A program made the position numbers and the translations under genes. From NCBI GenBank assembly GCA_030141605.1, contig JAQGDQ010000394.1, positions 1-62,000 on the forward strand: a stretch of DNA of 62,000 nt, written 5' to 3'. This document shows, piece by piece, positions 13,545 to 41,238 of this stretch. Below the pieces are notes generated by a model. That model was not told the origin of the DNA and did no database searches. It saw only the letters and a program-made list of their open reading frames with translations. The stretch is from Tubiluchus corallicola (taxonomy: Eukaryota; Priapulida; Priapulimorpha; Priapulimorphida; Tubiluchidae). Numbering within the stretch: the stretch's first letter is position 1; the number at the start of each line of letters is the position of its first letter.

Positions 13545-13690
13545 CTACCTACCTATTTGGCGACTTACCTACCCACCTACCTACCTACCTACCTACCTAC
13601 CTGCCTACCTACCTACCTACCTACCTACCTACCTACCTACCTACCTACCTACCTACCTGCCTACTTACCTACCTAATGTACCTACCTACT
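13545..13690. repeat. (CTAC)n tetranucleotide microsatellite
   Basis: Nearly pure CTAC with a few CTGC and TTAC variants. The open frames with LPTY/YLPT repeats derive from it. Confidence 0.95.
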
Positions 13691-14985
13691 TGGTTGCTGC
13701 AGTGATTTATAATGCAATGATCACAACTGTTGCATCGAGCAATCTCAGTGTGAATACGATTTGACAGAAATTAATCAAACGTCTTTTGGATTGAATCAGT
13801 TTGCACTCAAGCTGCGATAAATGTTCACATTAAATGGCAGAAAACTTGTAATTAGTAAATATCAACAGGAAGCAGATTTGTGATTAGGAAAACGAATGTT
13901 TACCAGGAAGTTACACGTTTCAGCAATTATATCAATGCCATTCTCATAGCACCATCGTTGAATTGAAGTCTGTGAAATATCTTAAATGGTCAATAACAGC
14001 TTCTTCTTAGGAAAATTTCCGGCTCGTCATTTTTGTTAAATTTCTAAGTTGTTGCATTACGTAATCTGCCTTTCTCCAAAACACGCAGCACTATTATACA
14101 GTACACATCTCACTTCGTTTTGATGATTGAAAGTATCTGATAAAAATGTTATTCTGGCTAGCTTCAAACCAAACGCCCATATCAGTGCTAGAAATCTGAA
14201 AATTTAGGAAAATGGAGATGTACACGGTGGTTTATAGATTCTGCTGTGTGTGGGAGCGGGTAGAAAAGCAACTAGCAATAGCACCGTTTAATTTATTTCT
14301 TCAAACTGCTGTTCTTAAATTTTGGTATGGAAGTCTCACAGCCTGCCATCCTTCAGTAGGAGATGATAGAATCCCTGTTATTTCAGCAATCCTTTAATGC
14401 AACAAATTGTTCTGTACTGTTAGCCATTGTTTCTGAGGCACCCTAGCAAAAGTTATGTACCACCCTGTAGATAATGTCTTTTTCTTGTGTTTGTGTTGGT
14501 GTTTACTTCCCGGGAGATAAATACGTTATATGCAAAATAAATCATTTCTATTCTACCAAACAGCAGAATTTATTTTCATATGCCATAATTTCTGCCATTA
14601 ATACAGTATAATTTGTATTTACGTGCTATATGGTGTAATTTGGCTTAGTCATCCTGTAAATTAATTTTTGATTGTTTGTTTCTTTGGTTATTTATTGATA
14701 TTTAATTGTTTAACCTTAGTTGCTGCGTTATTTATATTCCTAATCATGTGATCTATTACAAACCAACCTCGTTTCAATTCTGATGAAATACAGCAGTAAT
14801 TGCAAAGTTTAGAAGAAATTGCTGCATTTTTCTAAGAATTATAAATTTTTGTGTATTTCTCGGATTGATTACAACTGTGTGTGCTATTATTTTAACTGCT
14901 ATAAATTTAAAATATTTTAAAAATGAGTACTCCGTATTTAAATTATGTAATGTGTTTGCGACAATTTGTAAGAAAATATTTGACT
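13691..14985. other. Unassigned AT-rich stretch
   Basis: No open frame with a recognised domain, no RNA gene and no clear inverted repeat. An AATAAA near 14537 could serve a long GPCR 3' UTR but cannot be proven. Confidence 0.4.
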
Positions 14986-15180
14986 AGCAGCAGCAACAAC
15001 AACAATAGCAACAACAACAACAGCACAACAACGACGATGTCAACACCAATAACAGCAGCAACAACAACAACGACGATGACAACAACAATAACAGCAACAA
15101 CAACAACAACAGCAGCAGCAGCAACATCAACAACAACAGCACAGACAATGACAAAGACTTCCACAACAGCAGCAGCAAAT
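14986..15180. repeat. (CAA/CAG)n trinucleotide tract
   Basis: Imperfect CAA, CAG and ACG triplets. The 130-residue Thr/Asn/Ala-rich plus-strand frame across it (14923-15315) is best explained by the repeat. Confidence 0.85.
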
Positions 15181-15406
15181 GTTTATTTTAGTAGCAACAG
15201 GAACAGCAAAACACGAAAAGCAGAAGCTATTAACAAGAACAAAAATTTCATCGACATTTTTTACATTACACTGGAATCTCACGGAAATAGTGTAATTAAT
15301 CGACATCCACGCTAAATAGCAAATTCTCTTAAATCAAATTATATATTCTTGATTTGATTTCTCGTTTTTTTTTCGATGGACGCGAAAGAGGTTATATACC
15401 TTCTTT

Positions 15407-16351
15407 TACAATCATTTGCAAAAGTTTAAGACCAAAGTGATTTTTTTCATGAAAATTGACAAAACCATCGTTTAATACTGTTCCATCTAAAAACTATTCA
15501 TTTATTCTTCTAGAAAAATATACCACAGCATAGTTTGTATGTTTTTATCCAAAAACAGTCACAGTCCTTGAACATTTTAGTACTTTGTATGGCCGCCGAA
15601 GTTGTCAATCACTGCCTTCATTCTAAGAGGCATACTGGAAATTAGGTTTTGGCAGTATTCGGAAGTAATTTCTTTAACCCAAACGTCCCTGATAACTCTT
15701 CGCAAGTCTTCAGCACTTGATGGCTGCCTGACTGCCACCTTATCCTTCATTATCTCCCAGAGATTCTCTATCGGATTGAGGTCCAGGCTCTTTCCAGGCC
15801 ATTCAAGTACTGCGATGTTCTTCTCCCTGAGGAAATTGGTGGTCACCTTCGATCTGTGACAAGGAGCTCCGTCTTGCATGAAGACTGTACACTTATGAAC
15901 CTCATATGCAATTCTAGTTTTATGAATTATGCGTCTCATGATGTAGTGGTCTCTTTGGGTAGTCTTCCGCGGACGTCCAGACCTGATGGGCTGTAAGTGC
16001 CATCAGTCTCGAATTTGACGATAGCTTGGTGCACGACTGTCTTGGAAACCCGTAATCTAGCACTTATCGCCCTTTCAGTATATCCTTCTTGGTGTAAAAT
16101 CACGATTTGAACCCTCTGAGTCTCACTCAATGACGATTTTTTGCCCATTTTTGGATCACAAGAACAAATACAAAAACGGCCGATCTGTATGGATAGCGGC
16201 AGGCAAATGAGTCACTCATACTCACTAGACGTACTATTTCAAACCACTAGCAGTATGATGCAATCAAGAAAGAATCTGATGCAATCAGGGTACAGTATGA
16301 TGAAAATCCCGAAAACTCGAGCTTGGTCTTAAACTAATGCAAATGACCGTA
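15407..16351 (-). mobile_element. Tc1-like DNA transposon with internal deletion
   Basis: Inverted ends: left about 15407-15436 reads TCATTTGC then AAAAGTTTAAGACCAA; the right end about 16322-16351, read on minus, gives TCATTTGC then ATTAGTTTAAGACCAA. Between them lie two minus-strand pieces of a Tc1-family transposase. The exact outer ends and the TA duplication are not clear. At about 0.95 kb it is shorter than the usual 1.3-1.7 kb. The middle of the transposase is missing, so the element cannot move by itself. Confidence 0.85.
15577..16148 (-). pseudogene. Tc1-like transposase, broken
   Basis: The first part (16148-15936) carries a helix-turn-helix DNA-binding region (LSETQRVQIVILHQEGYTER, then RAISARLRVS) followed by a GRPR-like GRLPKETT. 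The second part (15939-15577) is the C-terminal half of the catalytic domain: MQDGAPCHRS holds the second Asp and LDLNPIENLW the Glu, 34 residues apart, so it is of the DD34E type. Part of the second helix-turn-helix region and the first catalytic Asp are deleted, and the two parts are in different frames overlapping by 4 bases. It therefore encodes no active enzyme. Confidence 0.9.
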
Positions 16352-17499
16352 ATAGTGACGTATTATGCACAGGCTGGATTTATTGAGGCTCCTGGGCTAA
16401 TGAAAATATGGGCCTCCTCAGAAATGGCCAGCCATTAACTTGCACGTCTTGAACATTTTAGCGACATTTACATAACTGGAAGTAATTTTATTACAAATTC
16501 TGTAAATAAACAAGAATAGATATCTTTTGTTTGTCAATAAAAATAACCTTTAAAAAATACAACTATTTCACTGCAAAATAAATTGGTACAATTTTACTAC
16601 AACCGTAGTGAGTAACAATTTTTTTTATAAAATATTATAAAAGTTTGAGTGCTAAGCTGCAGCTTATAGCATCCTGGCCTGGTTACGAAGACGGGTTTGC
16701 GTGTAAGTTAAACTTTTCCCATATAGCTGGGTCACTTGAGATGTTTTGTGAATGAGAATGCACGCTTACAAATCTCGTAGCTGACCAGGACGACGTGCGT
16801 GACCGGAAGCAAACCTTTGTGACATCCGGAGCAGTTCCTTATTGACATCAGAACTCCATGCCCTCATAATGGAAAAGCAAATAAGCGAGACGTGTACATA
16901 AGCTAGCGCGTTTTGTCTAAATAATGTTGTCTAAATGTTGCGTTTATCTTAGACAGTGTCGCTCAGGACTTTCTATTTAGTTGCCATGGGCACGCTTGTA
17001 AACAAATAAGCGATACAAGCTGATGATAATATCGGTAAGCATCATTTAAATTAAATCTGCTTTAATAATATTAATGTAAGTGTTTTTCTTATTTTAATCT
17101 AAAGTTGACTGGAGTCACATTTTGCCATTTTATATGTCTCATAAATGATGACGTTTTTGTGTTAAAAATCTTTAGTTGAATCAATTAAATGCCGTTAAAA
17201 TCATCACGATTAAGAATGAAATCATGCAGAAGTGATTGCTGTTGTGTGTGAGATGTGTTGCTTAAACTTGAGTGTCTGTATAACTTTCTAAATGCATGGG
17301 TTGCCAGTTACTACTCTGTTTTGAAGAACCATCCTAAGCAAACGATGGCCTGTCGTTTGTTCTCAGGCATTAGTTTCCGAAATATTCTGTTTTTGACAAA
17401 AATTCTTCTGTGAGTAACAAAACAGGGTAGAGTAAAGTGTAACAGAATAGAATAAAACGAGAAACAGAGATCAGCATATCATAGAGGAGAGCAGAACAG
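16352..17499. other. Unassigned non-coding stretch
   Basis: Nothing recognised. A patch with more G+C at about 16670-16870 could be regulatory or a decayed element, but no motif supports a call. Confidence 0.35.
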
Positions 17500-17705
17500 A
17501 ACAAAACAACTAGGACAAGTATAGACAGGACAGGACTGGGCAGGAACAGGCAGGACAGAACAGGACAAGACAGGACAGGACATGACAGGACTAAGCAGGA
17601 ACAGGACAAGGCAGACATGACGGTGCGGGACAGGGCATGACTGGACAGGGAGTGACCGGGCAGTTGAAGACTGGACAGGGCAGGAAAGGACACGACAGGA
17701 CAGGA
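17500..17705. repeat. (GGACA)n imperfect pentanucleotide repeat
   Basis: Runs of AGGAC/CAGGA units with substitutions. The minus-strand frame with SCPVLSCPVL repeats comes from it. Confidence 0.85.
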
Positions 17706-18124
17706 AGACAAAATTGATTAGATTAATTCGTCCCGTAAAACAATTAAATTGTGTGAAGGAAACTCACTCAGCTCCATCAGTCAAAAATGTCCTTATTCAG
17801 TAGCAAATTAGAGTCTACAGCAAGTTATACGATGCTAAAATAAACATCATAAAAGACATGAAGACAGTGAAAATTTATGATCTACTTTGAAGAGATAAGC
17901 TAATAGACAATAAATACATAAATTAAGTATGACTTTACTGTTGCTTGCCCTGCATATATTTGATAAATTGCTCTGTAGGTGTTTGTTGTGTTACAAACTC
18001 TGAGTTTATATTGTAGGCCAGTTATCTATTGAAAAAATTTGCTGTAACGCCAATGGTATGAGTAGAGCTATAGTGCAAACGAAAAGAAATTCATTTTATA
18101 TTAGAGATATTAGATATGTTATGT
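17706..18124. other. Unassigned non-coding stretch
   Basis: AT-rich; no gene, RNA or repeat recognised. Confidence 0.35.
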
Positions 18125-18272
18125 TGTGTTACGTTACATTACATTACATTACATTACATTACATTACATTACATTACATTACATTATATTATATTATATT
18201 ATATTATATTATATTATATTTTATTACATTACATTTTATTACATTACATTTTATTATATTATATTATATTAT
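18125..18272. repeat. (ATTAC)n then (ATTAT)n pentanucleotide microsatellite
   Basis: GTTAC turns into ATTAC, then ATTAT, then alternates with TTTATTAC. The array shows stepwise point conversion of the unit. Confidence 0.95.
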
Positions 18273-18337
18273 AAAATACGGTACTTTATACTTTTGTTAA
18301 GTTAGCGAAATGTGTGCTACGAATGCTCTGATTAGTT

Positions 18338-18652
18338 TCACGCTTCTTTCTTTTTCTTCAAAATCTCATTCCACCTATTGTAGGCATTGAGGTAAAAACA
18401 TTTATCAGAGTATTCCCACTCACTCCTATCTGCAGCTAACAGCGTAAGTTCTTCTACTCCTAAAGATAGATTTGGTTGAAGTTGTTGAACATCTTTATTT
18501 ATCTTATCTATCCAAGTTGTTTTAGGTTTGCCAGGTGGCGTTTTGCAAGGTTTTAAAGCTTCCTTAAAGGCGATTCTTACTGGTGCTTCATTTGGTAATC
18601 TTAGAAGATGTCCTAGCCATCTTAATTTTCGCATCTTGACTTTTGAATCCAA
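18338..18652 (-). pseudogene. LINE reverse-transcriptase C-terminal fragment
   Basis: The 104-residue frame has the C-terminal signature of many non-LTR retrotransposon proteins: MRKLRWLGHLLRLPNE, then a PPGKPKTTWIDKINKDVQQL segment and AADRSEWEYSDKC (compare the usual WLGHVxRM, RxxTWxDxIxxDL and AxDRxxWR). No catalytic part is seen upstream, so it is a 5'-truncated copy. Clade not assigned. Confidence 0.8.
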
Positions 18653-20053
18653 TAAATTTCTTTTGTTCTGGTGTATAAATCTTCATTTTTGAGATTTTTT
18701 TCTCTAACTTTCACGCAAAGTTATCTAAACTTGTTTAAGTTTAGGAGTTTTATATAACATTGCTGCTAAAATCAGCAATAAAAAGTTCGTAGGTGATGCA
18801 AAATTTCAAAACAATCTGCTTAAGCTATGAAAAATGCGTTTTTGTGCTTTAAACTTATATTAGACTGTAAAACACCAAGTTTTGTTAAACTATGGATGAC
18901 CTTTTTGTTTTCTTCTATTCGTGAATTTTATCATTATAATGAGGGTTGATTCAGGTCAGCATTAAGCGCCCTAAAAATCTGCTTAGCTTAAGGTTTTTAG
19001 CGTCTCCTCTGTTCTTCTATGCCGGTGTGGCATTCGCCTTAAAAAGAGCCAGGTATGATTTCGTAGAACAAGTGCAAATAAAAAATGTCATTTCGTTAAA
19101 TTTCAATAAACTGTTTCCCACTACTGTTCACTGTATGGAAAGATACGCAATTGTATGCTCAGGGCTGCAGCTAAATTTGATTTGGTATCAGCAGTTTATC
19201 AGTAGAACGTAGAACTCGGCACACGCCATAAACGTTTAGGTCAAACAAGTCAGATCCAGGAACCGGGAGTCACCAGGATGACATAAACCCTCAGCCGGGA
19301 CTTCGCCCGTGATGTTTCGTTTACAAACGTCTAATCACAAAAACAAAGGAACAGTCTTTGTAGTTAGTTACACATAGCTTATGAATGTTTATTAACTTTT
19401 CCGGGTTACCCCTTCATCGAGAGTAAATCATTCCACAGTCCGCCCCATAAAACAGTTTTACAATCTGGAGTTAACTCTGGGTACCAGGCCCCATTTAATG
19501 CCTCTCTTTATCACACATAGTGTCAGTCACTGGCAGAAGCAGGCAAGTGTTTAGACTCCTGTCATCTGACCTCAGTTCCTGATACTGAATACTCAGAGAA
19601 ATTCAAAAAATTAAAAACTTAAAAATGTTAATCTTGTAAGGTGTAATGGCAAAATCTCTGAGCTAATGCTTCAAGTTACAGTGTGACGATTCTTAGACCA
19701 GGTAGGCGAGATATTACATTAGTTTAATATGAGCATAAAATTGCGGCTTTTTGGCTGATTTCTGGTGATTTTTATGATTTTGTATTTACTACGATTCTTG
19801 CTTGATGTGCAATGATTGCCTTGCTTGTTGCTTTCAATTTTGAATTCTTGACTTTGTAACCTGCGTATGAAGACCTATTCGTTTTTGTGTTAGGATTTGT
19901 GTGCGTAAAATGCATTTGTCTATCTTACTGTTAATTTATATTAAACATCTACTAAGTTATTTTGATCTTACTAATAATTATTATTATTAATATTATCATT
20001 TATAATAAATTATAAACATATCTAGTAAATTACTGTTACTATTATACCACCGA
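18653..20053. other. Unassigned non-coding stretch
   Basis: No gene recognised. The 88-residue frame at 18946-19212 has no known domain and no splice support that I can see. Confidence 0.35.
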
Positions 20054-20055
20054 AA

Positions 20056-23809
<3,754 letters not shown>

Positions 23810-25457
23810 TAAAAGATTAACGTCCTTCAGTTAAATATGTTACGTTATTTTTCAGTAAATTCTTTTAAGTCATCAACTTTTAAATTCTTATTTCAAATTA
23901 TTAACGTGGATGTCTGTCTAATCAAGTATTAATGCCATTAATGTAATCATTAATCATTATTCAAAAATGTTTTTTGTGTAACTAAAGATTCATTCTAGTG
24001 TAAACAATTTCATCATAGGTACAAGCCCGTTGTGTAACAATATCAGATAAACAAAAAAGATCCACTCTCTAGTTGTAACTATTTTTCTCTTTCGCAACAT
24101 TTAAGATTGGCCTGCACTGGAGAACTTGGATAAGGATAAAATCATCTTTAGTTCATGTCAAATTCTAAACCGCTGTAACTTAAACTTCCTTCTTTTCCTA
24201 CATTTTTTTCTTTAGCGATATTTTCATTTATCCGGTGGAGTCAATTTGCTGAAAAGAAACTGAGAAAGGTGCACAAATCAGCTGCACTTTTTGCGGTCAT
24301 AATTTTTCTTCACAAAACCGTTAATACAAAACCTGTGCTATACTAGCTGTACTAGCTAACCAACTCTTTGCAATACCTACTACAAATTTTCTAAGCAATA
24401 TAAAAAGCACTTTTTTTATTTTAAATTTTTAAAGGACAAAAAAACACTTAGTTTTGCTGTTTTTCCCTTAACGGATAGGCTACTATTTAGGTTACCGTAA
24501 CGCAAAGATTCTTGAAATGACTGTAAAATGCTAGTCTCACATAGTTATAAATGCGAAAGTTTGACAAAACAGCCATTAGTCTCTGAGAAACGTAGTGAGA
24601 TTTTGTTACCGAATAGTAAGAACATGTCACTTTTTGATCGTCAGTTTGGGAACTTCGATGTCAGATGACGATTAGTGTTTGTTCATTAGAAGCTTAATAT
24701 AGATTTGTCGTGACTAATTCTTGTAGTTTCTATAGTTAAGTTACGTTACAGTTTCTTATTTTTAAACCAATTGTATGTTAAGTAAACCATTTTATTATAT
24801 ATATATTAATGTAATTATGTAATAGTGTATTAGTTTGCTTATCTAAAGCAAAACCTACATTAGGTTCTATTATTTTAACCGCATAAAAGACAGTGTTGTT
24901 AGTAAAATATACATGATAGATTTGTGTAGCTCTGTCTGTTTTACCTGTGCTAATGCTTAATGTCCTAAATCTTACTTTTATACCCTTTGTAAAAATTACG
25001 TATGGGGCACATTTATGAAAAGATTTATAGACATCTTCGTAAAAAGATTTCAACATTATGTAGTTCAAATAATGATATTATACTGTAATCAACTGGTAAC
25101 GTTGTTTAATGTATCAACGTATATTGTATGTTGAGTATTTAAATGCCAAGTTATGACTTTTTTATCTTTGCTAGAATTGTGTGTTGAGATTTGGCATGTT
25201 TATTCGAGCTATGATATTCAGATTAGGTGCAAATAGAATCACTTTATTGCGTTTATGGTAGGATGGTAATAAAGTTTCACTTTACTTAGAGTGCTCTTAA
25301 GTACCTAAAGAGACCTGCAGAACTACTGTTACTGTTACTGTACTACTATTACCAGTTACTAGTTGAGCTTTGCAGTCATGGTAAAATGCACACTTTACTG
25401 ACGTGACGTGAGTTATAGAAATACAGCTCACCCAATTACAACTTGTCAAAAGTTCCT
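23810..25457. other. KLF 3' flank
   Basis: An AATAAA overlaps the stop codon (about 23808-23813) but is too close to be the working signal. The 96-residue minus-strand frame at 24778-25068 has no recognised domain. Probably 3' UTR plus intergenic DNA. Confidence 0.4.
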
Positions 25458-25630
25458 ATTGTTCTGAAGTTCAATAGTTTTTCTTCAAACAAGATAAATT
25501 CAGAAGTTTTAATTGTTCTGAAGTTCAATAGTTTTTCTTCAAACAAGATAAATTCAACAGTTTTAAAATGTTCTGAAGTTCAATAGTTTTTCTTCAAACA
25601 AGATAAATTCAGAAGTTTTAATTGCTCCAA
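25458..25630. repeat. 54-bp tandem repeat, three copies
   Basis: Units of TTGTTCTGAAGTTCAATAG, TTTTTCTTCAAACAAGATAA and ATTCAGAAGTTTTA follow one another with small indels (the last interval is slightly longer). Confidence 0.85.
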
Positions 25631-26889
25631 ATTCTATTCATTCACATAAAAAAGTTCTCACTAAAATGTTCGAAATTTCTATACAAATGTTCACAAATAT
25701 TCCACTATGATTCTAATGAAAATGTTCTCAATTTGAGTTCGTGTGCTCATATTTCTGTTCAAATGTTCACAAGGTTTTTTCCATAAGAAAAAAAACATTT
25801 CGCTATTAATGTGATGGCTAGTCCGCTATTCATCCCGCCAACCAACAAGCTAACCAATAAACCAACCCACCAACCAACCAACCGACCAATCAACCAACCA
25901 AGCAACATACCAACAAATCAACCAACCAACCTGTCAGCCAGCTAAACCGGCAAGCAAACAAATTCACACACGAGCAAGTAAACAAAACGAACAAAGAATA
26001 AAACGAAAAAAACAACCAAAAAAATTTTATTTTACGAAACTATTCGTTTTATGAGTTTATTGGTTATTATTCTACACGAACATTTTGTCTCATTTCTTGC
26101 ACTCAATCAAGCACAGACTGGATATGACGAAAATGCTTGTGCAAGTGCTGCCACCTGAACCTTGCTAGATTTGATCCCAGAATGCATTTTGTCACACCAG
26201 TGAAGGAAGTAAATTCATCAACGCAACACAAAATGTTAATATTGATTACAAGATGCGGCCTAATTTCCGGGTGCAATTTTCTTGAATTAAGTTGACAGGT
26301 GATTTCAGAAGTTTTATATAAACAATTTAATTATTATTTTGCACAATCACGCCTCATTGAGTAGTCTAAGCGTCATTAGTTTTACCTGAAAGTTTCCAAA
26401 AAGCGGGGACATAAATTATGCTGATTAAAGTGGCGTTTATGTAGCATCCGAAATGCGCATGCGTTATGCGGGGAGCGGAATTGATGAAATCGGTCATTGT
26501 TTTCAATGCAGCCGTTTATCTGATCTGCGTTATGCATTATTTTTTCTGCCGCTATTTTTTATTGAGTTTTTTCAGAGGGTTTTCCGCAGGTGGATACGCC
26601 CAACGCCCAACGCATGCCGGATGCTACACACGCCACTTAAAGCTCGCGAAAATGACGATAATTACTAAATAAACTATTGAGTAGACTCTACAGAAAAGAT
26701 GCACCGTTTAAATTTTCGTGAAAAACGTTCTAATTTACAGTGGCACTGCAGACGACGAGAATTTTATCTTTGAAGTTTATTTTGCTTATTTAAAATAGCC
26801 ATAAGTCTCATGGCAGTTTTGTAATAAAACAAACAAAAGTTTGTTTTCTCAGCGAAATTCTGCACATCATTATGCTTTGAGCAAAATGT
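25631..26889. other. Intergenic stretch with a decayed CCAA tract
   Basis: About 25840-25950 is a degenerate CCAA/ACCA tract. Overlapping frames near 26453-26672 have no known domain. No gene called. Confidence 0.4.
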
Positions 26890-27022
26890 ACACAATTCTG
26901 GGTTCACACTGTGAAATCTGTGTTGAGGATGTACAAAAATCTGCGTTCACACTGTCAAAGTTGTGTTGAGGATGCACAAAAATCTGCGTTCACACTGTGA
27001 AAGCTGTGTTGAGGATGTACAA
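26890..27022. repeat. 43-bp tandem repeat, three copies, just upstream of collagen P1
   Basis: Units contain TCTGCGTTCACACTGTGAAA then GCTGTGTTGAGGATGTACAAA. The third ends about 22 bases before the P1 start codon, so the array lies in its promoter or 5' UTR. Confidence 0.8.
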
Positions 27023-27044
27023 AGCTGACAAGAATGTTTTAATA

Positions 27045-34674
<7,630 letters not shown>

Positions 34675-35304
34675 GTTAAAAAGGCCTAATTGTTCGTCAT
34701 TCCTCGTCGTTATTGTCGTCATCGCCATAAACAATAATTACGTTCTGCTGCAATGTCAATAAGCTGCAAGAATAATGTTACCATTACTGTGTTAATACTA
34801 ATTTGCTGTTCCGTTTTGTGCAATATTATGGCCTGTTACTTTACGTACATTACGTACAATATAAAAGAATATTAATGTTGAAACAATATTTTGGGAATGT
34901 GAATACTTTTATTCACGGTGTCACGGTGTGTGTGCTTTTTCAACGAAGTTAAGCAACACGGAGGCAGGTCTGTGCATGGATAGTAACAGCTGAGTTAATT
35001 CTCGCTGTGGCATGTTTTTTATGCATGACTAAAGAATGTGTCATCATTACAAAATTAAAAAATGAATTTTTGTAATCTTTAGTTTTTTGTTATACTTCGC
35101 TTTACTTGAAGATTGTTCTCAGTGGAGGATTCAAACGACGTTAGTTTTCCTTTCTTTAATACACGACAATCGTCTAAATCTGCTTGAACTGCATGTCGGG
35201 TTGTCGGTACTGTAACAGAGATCCGCGTGGCAGCAACATTTTGCTGCAGTTTTATTGCTTAATTAACGTCTGTGCTTCTTGTCTTAAAACTAACACCCAT
35301 GTAG
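34675..35304. other. 3' flank of collagen P1
   Basis: Probably 3' UTR and spacer. No further gene recognised. Confidence 0.4.
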
Positions 35305-36752
35305 TTACGTAATGTGTGATACAAGAATGAACCTGTACGCTTCTAGCTCTGTGTGACACAGGCCTGAACCTGTACCCTTCCAGCTCTGTGTGACACAGGC
35401 CTGAACCTGTACCCTTCCAGCTCTGTGTGACACAGGAATGAACCTGTACCCTTCCAGCTCTGTGTGACACAGGAATGAACCTGTACGCTTCCAGCTCTGT
35501 GTGACACAGGAATGAACCTGTATGCTTCCAGCTCTGTGTGACACAGGAATGAACCTGTATGCTTCCAGCTCTGTGTGACACAGGAATGAACCTGTATGCT
35601 TCCAGCTCTGTGTGACACAGGAATGAACCTGTACCCTTCCAGCTCTGTGTGACACAGGAATGAACCTGTACCCTTCCAGCTCTGTGTGACACAGGAATGA
35701 ACCTGTACCCTTCCAGCTCTGTGTGACACAGGAATGAACCTGTACCCTTCCAGCTCTGTGTGACACAGGAATGAACCTGTATGCTTCCAGCTCTGTGTGA
35801 CACAGGCCTGCACCAGTACGCTTCCAGCTCTGTGTGACACAGGCCTGCACCTGTACGCTTCCAGCTCTGTGTGACACAGGAATGAACCTGTACGCTTCCA
35901 GCTCTGTGTGACACAGGCCGAACCTGTACGCTTCCAGCTCTGTGTGAACAGGAATGAACCTGTACGCTTCCAGCTCTGTGTGATACAAGAATGAACCTGT
36001 ACGCTTCCAGCTCTGTGTGACACAGGAATGAACCTGTACGCTTCCAGCTCTGTGTGACACAGGCCGGAACCTGTACGCTTCCAGCTCTGTGTGATACAGG
36101 AATGAACCTGTACGCTTCCAGCTCTGTGTGATACAGGAATGAACCTGTACGCTTCTAGCTCTGTGTGACACAGGAATGAACCTGTACGCTTCCAGCTCTG
36201 TGTGACACAGGCCGGAACCTGTATGCTTCCAGCTCTGTGTGATACAGGAATGAACCTGTACGCTTCCAGCTCTGTGTGATACAAGAATGAACCTGTACGC
36301 TTCCAGCTCTGTGTGACACAGGAATGAACCTGTACGCTTCCAGCTCTGTGTGACACAGGCCGGAACCTGTATGCTTCCAGCTCTGTGTGATACAGGAATG
36401 AACCTGTACGCTTCCAGCTCTGTGTGATACAAGAATGAACCTGTACGCTTCCAGCTCTGTGTGACACAGGAATGAACCTGTACGCTTCCAGCTCTGTGTG
36501 ACACAGGCCTGAACCTGTACGCTTCCAGCTCTGTGTGACACAGGCCTGAACCTGTACGCTTCCAGCTCTGTGTGACACAGGCCTGAACCTGTACCCTTCC
36601 AGCTCTGTGTGACACAGGAATGAACCTGTACGCTTCCAGCTCTGTGTGATACAGGAATGCACCTGTACGCTTCTAGCTCTGTGTGACACAGGAATGAACC
36701 TGTACGCTTCCAGCTCTGTGTGACACAGGCCTGAACCTGTATGCTTCCATAT
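35305..36752. repeat. 37-bp minisatellite, about 39 units
   Basis: Unit GCTTCCAGCTCTGTGTGACA plus CAGGAATGAACCTGTAC. Each unit holds the inverted repeat CTGTGT-G-ACACAG and a second short one, ACAGG...CCTGT. Variants occur at fixed points (AATGAA/CCTGAA/CCGGAA/CCTGCA; TACGC/TACCC/TATGC; GACACA/GATACA) and cluster in blocks. Because 37 is not a multiple of 3 and no frame has a stop, three minus-strand frames stay open for up to 448 codons; these are not genes. Confidence 0.97.
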
Positions 36753-37391
36753 CCCATGTAACTCGATTAAGCGTCAAATTTGTAAAGTAACAGATATCCT
36801 CTTTTTTTTAATTTGCCCGTTTCCGGGAAGCGGTGCATCAATAAAACTGAATTTGACTTATCTAATTCTCTTTAGCGTGACAGAAAAGTAATAACCAGTC
36901 TACGATGCGCTACTTCTACACAAGTAAATACTTCCATCCGTTTTAAAATGTAGAACAGACGAATTTACAGGAGGATAATAATTTATTTTCTATCAATGCC
37001 AGGCTGTCATGCCGTGATAGATTTAATCCAACAGAAGGACAACATACAGAAGTTTCAGAATTGTATCTTGCTTAAGCCTCGTTTACATAAGCGACGTTTC
37101 CTTTGTTAAGCCGGCCACGCAATCTTTGCTTTTGTGATTAAAAATTCTGCGTCAAAAAATCACTGACATTACATTGTTGATTAGGCATTGCGGAAACGAT
37201 TATTTTGAACAAAATTTCTTTAAGTTGCAGGTTAGCAACTGTTGCAGATGTTGTTCAACAATAACAGATTCTTCGATGCTGGTACTGTGACATTAATTAC
37301 TAAAATCAAGTTCGAACATTATGAAGTGCTTGCATAATTACATCATGATTTAGCCAAGTTAACAACTATTGCTCTTACTATTATTGCACGG
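36753..37391. other. Upstream region of collagen P2
   Basis: No recognised feature apart from the probable P2 promoter, which I cannot place. Confidence 0.4.

Positions 37392-41238
<3,847 letters not shown>

Noticed and set aside
14923-15315. Thr/Asn/Ala-rich 130-residue frame
   Set aside because: CAA/CAG repeat with no domain and no splice sites of note.
24778-25068. 96-residue minus-strand frame
   Set aside because: No recognised domain, no splice sites assessed as strong, and it lies in the probable KLF 3' region.
35252-36757. Very long minus-strand open frames (up to 448 codons) with SHRAGSVQVHSC-type repeats
   Set aside because: They are three phases of one 37-bp minisatellite with no stop in any phase; there is no start context, splice site or domain.
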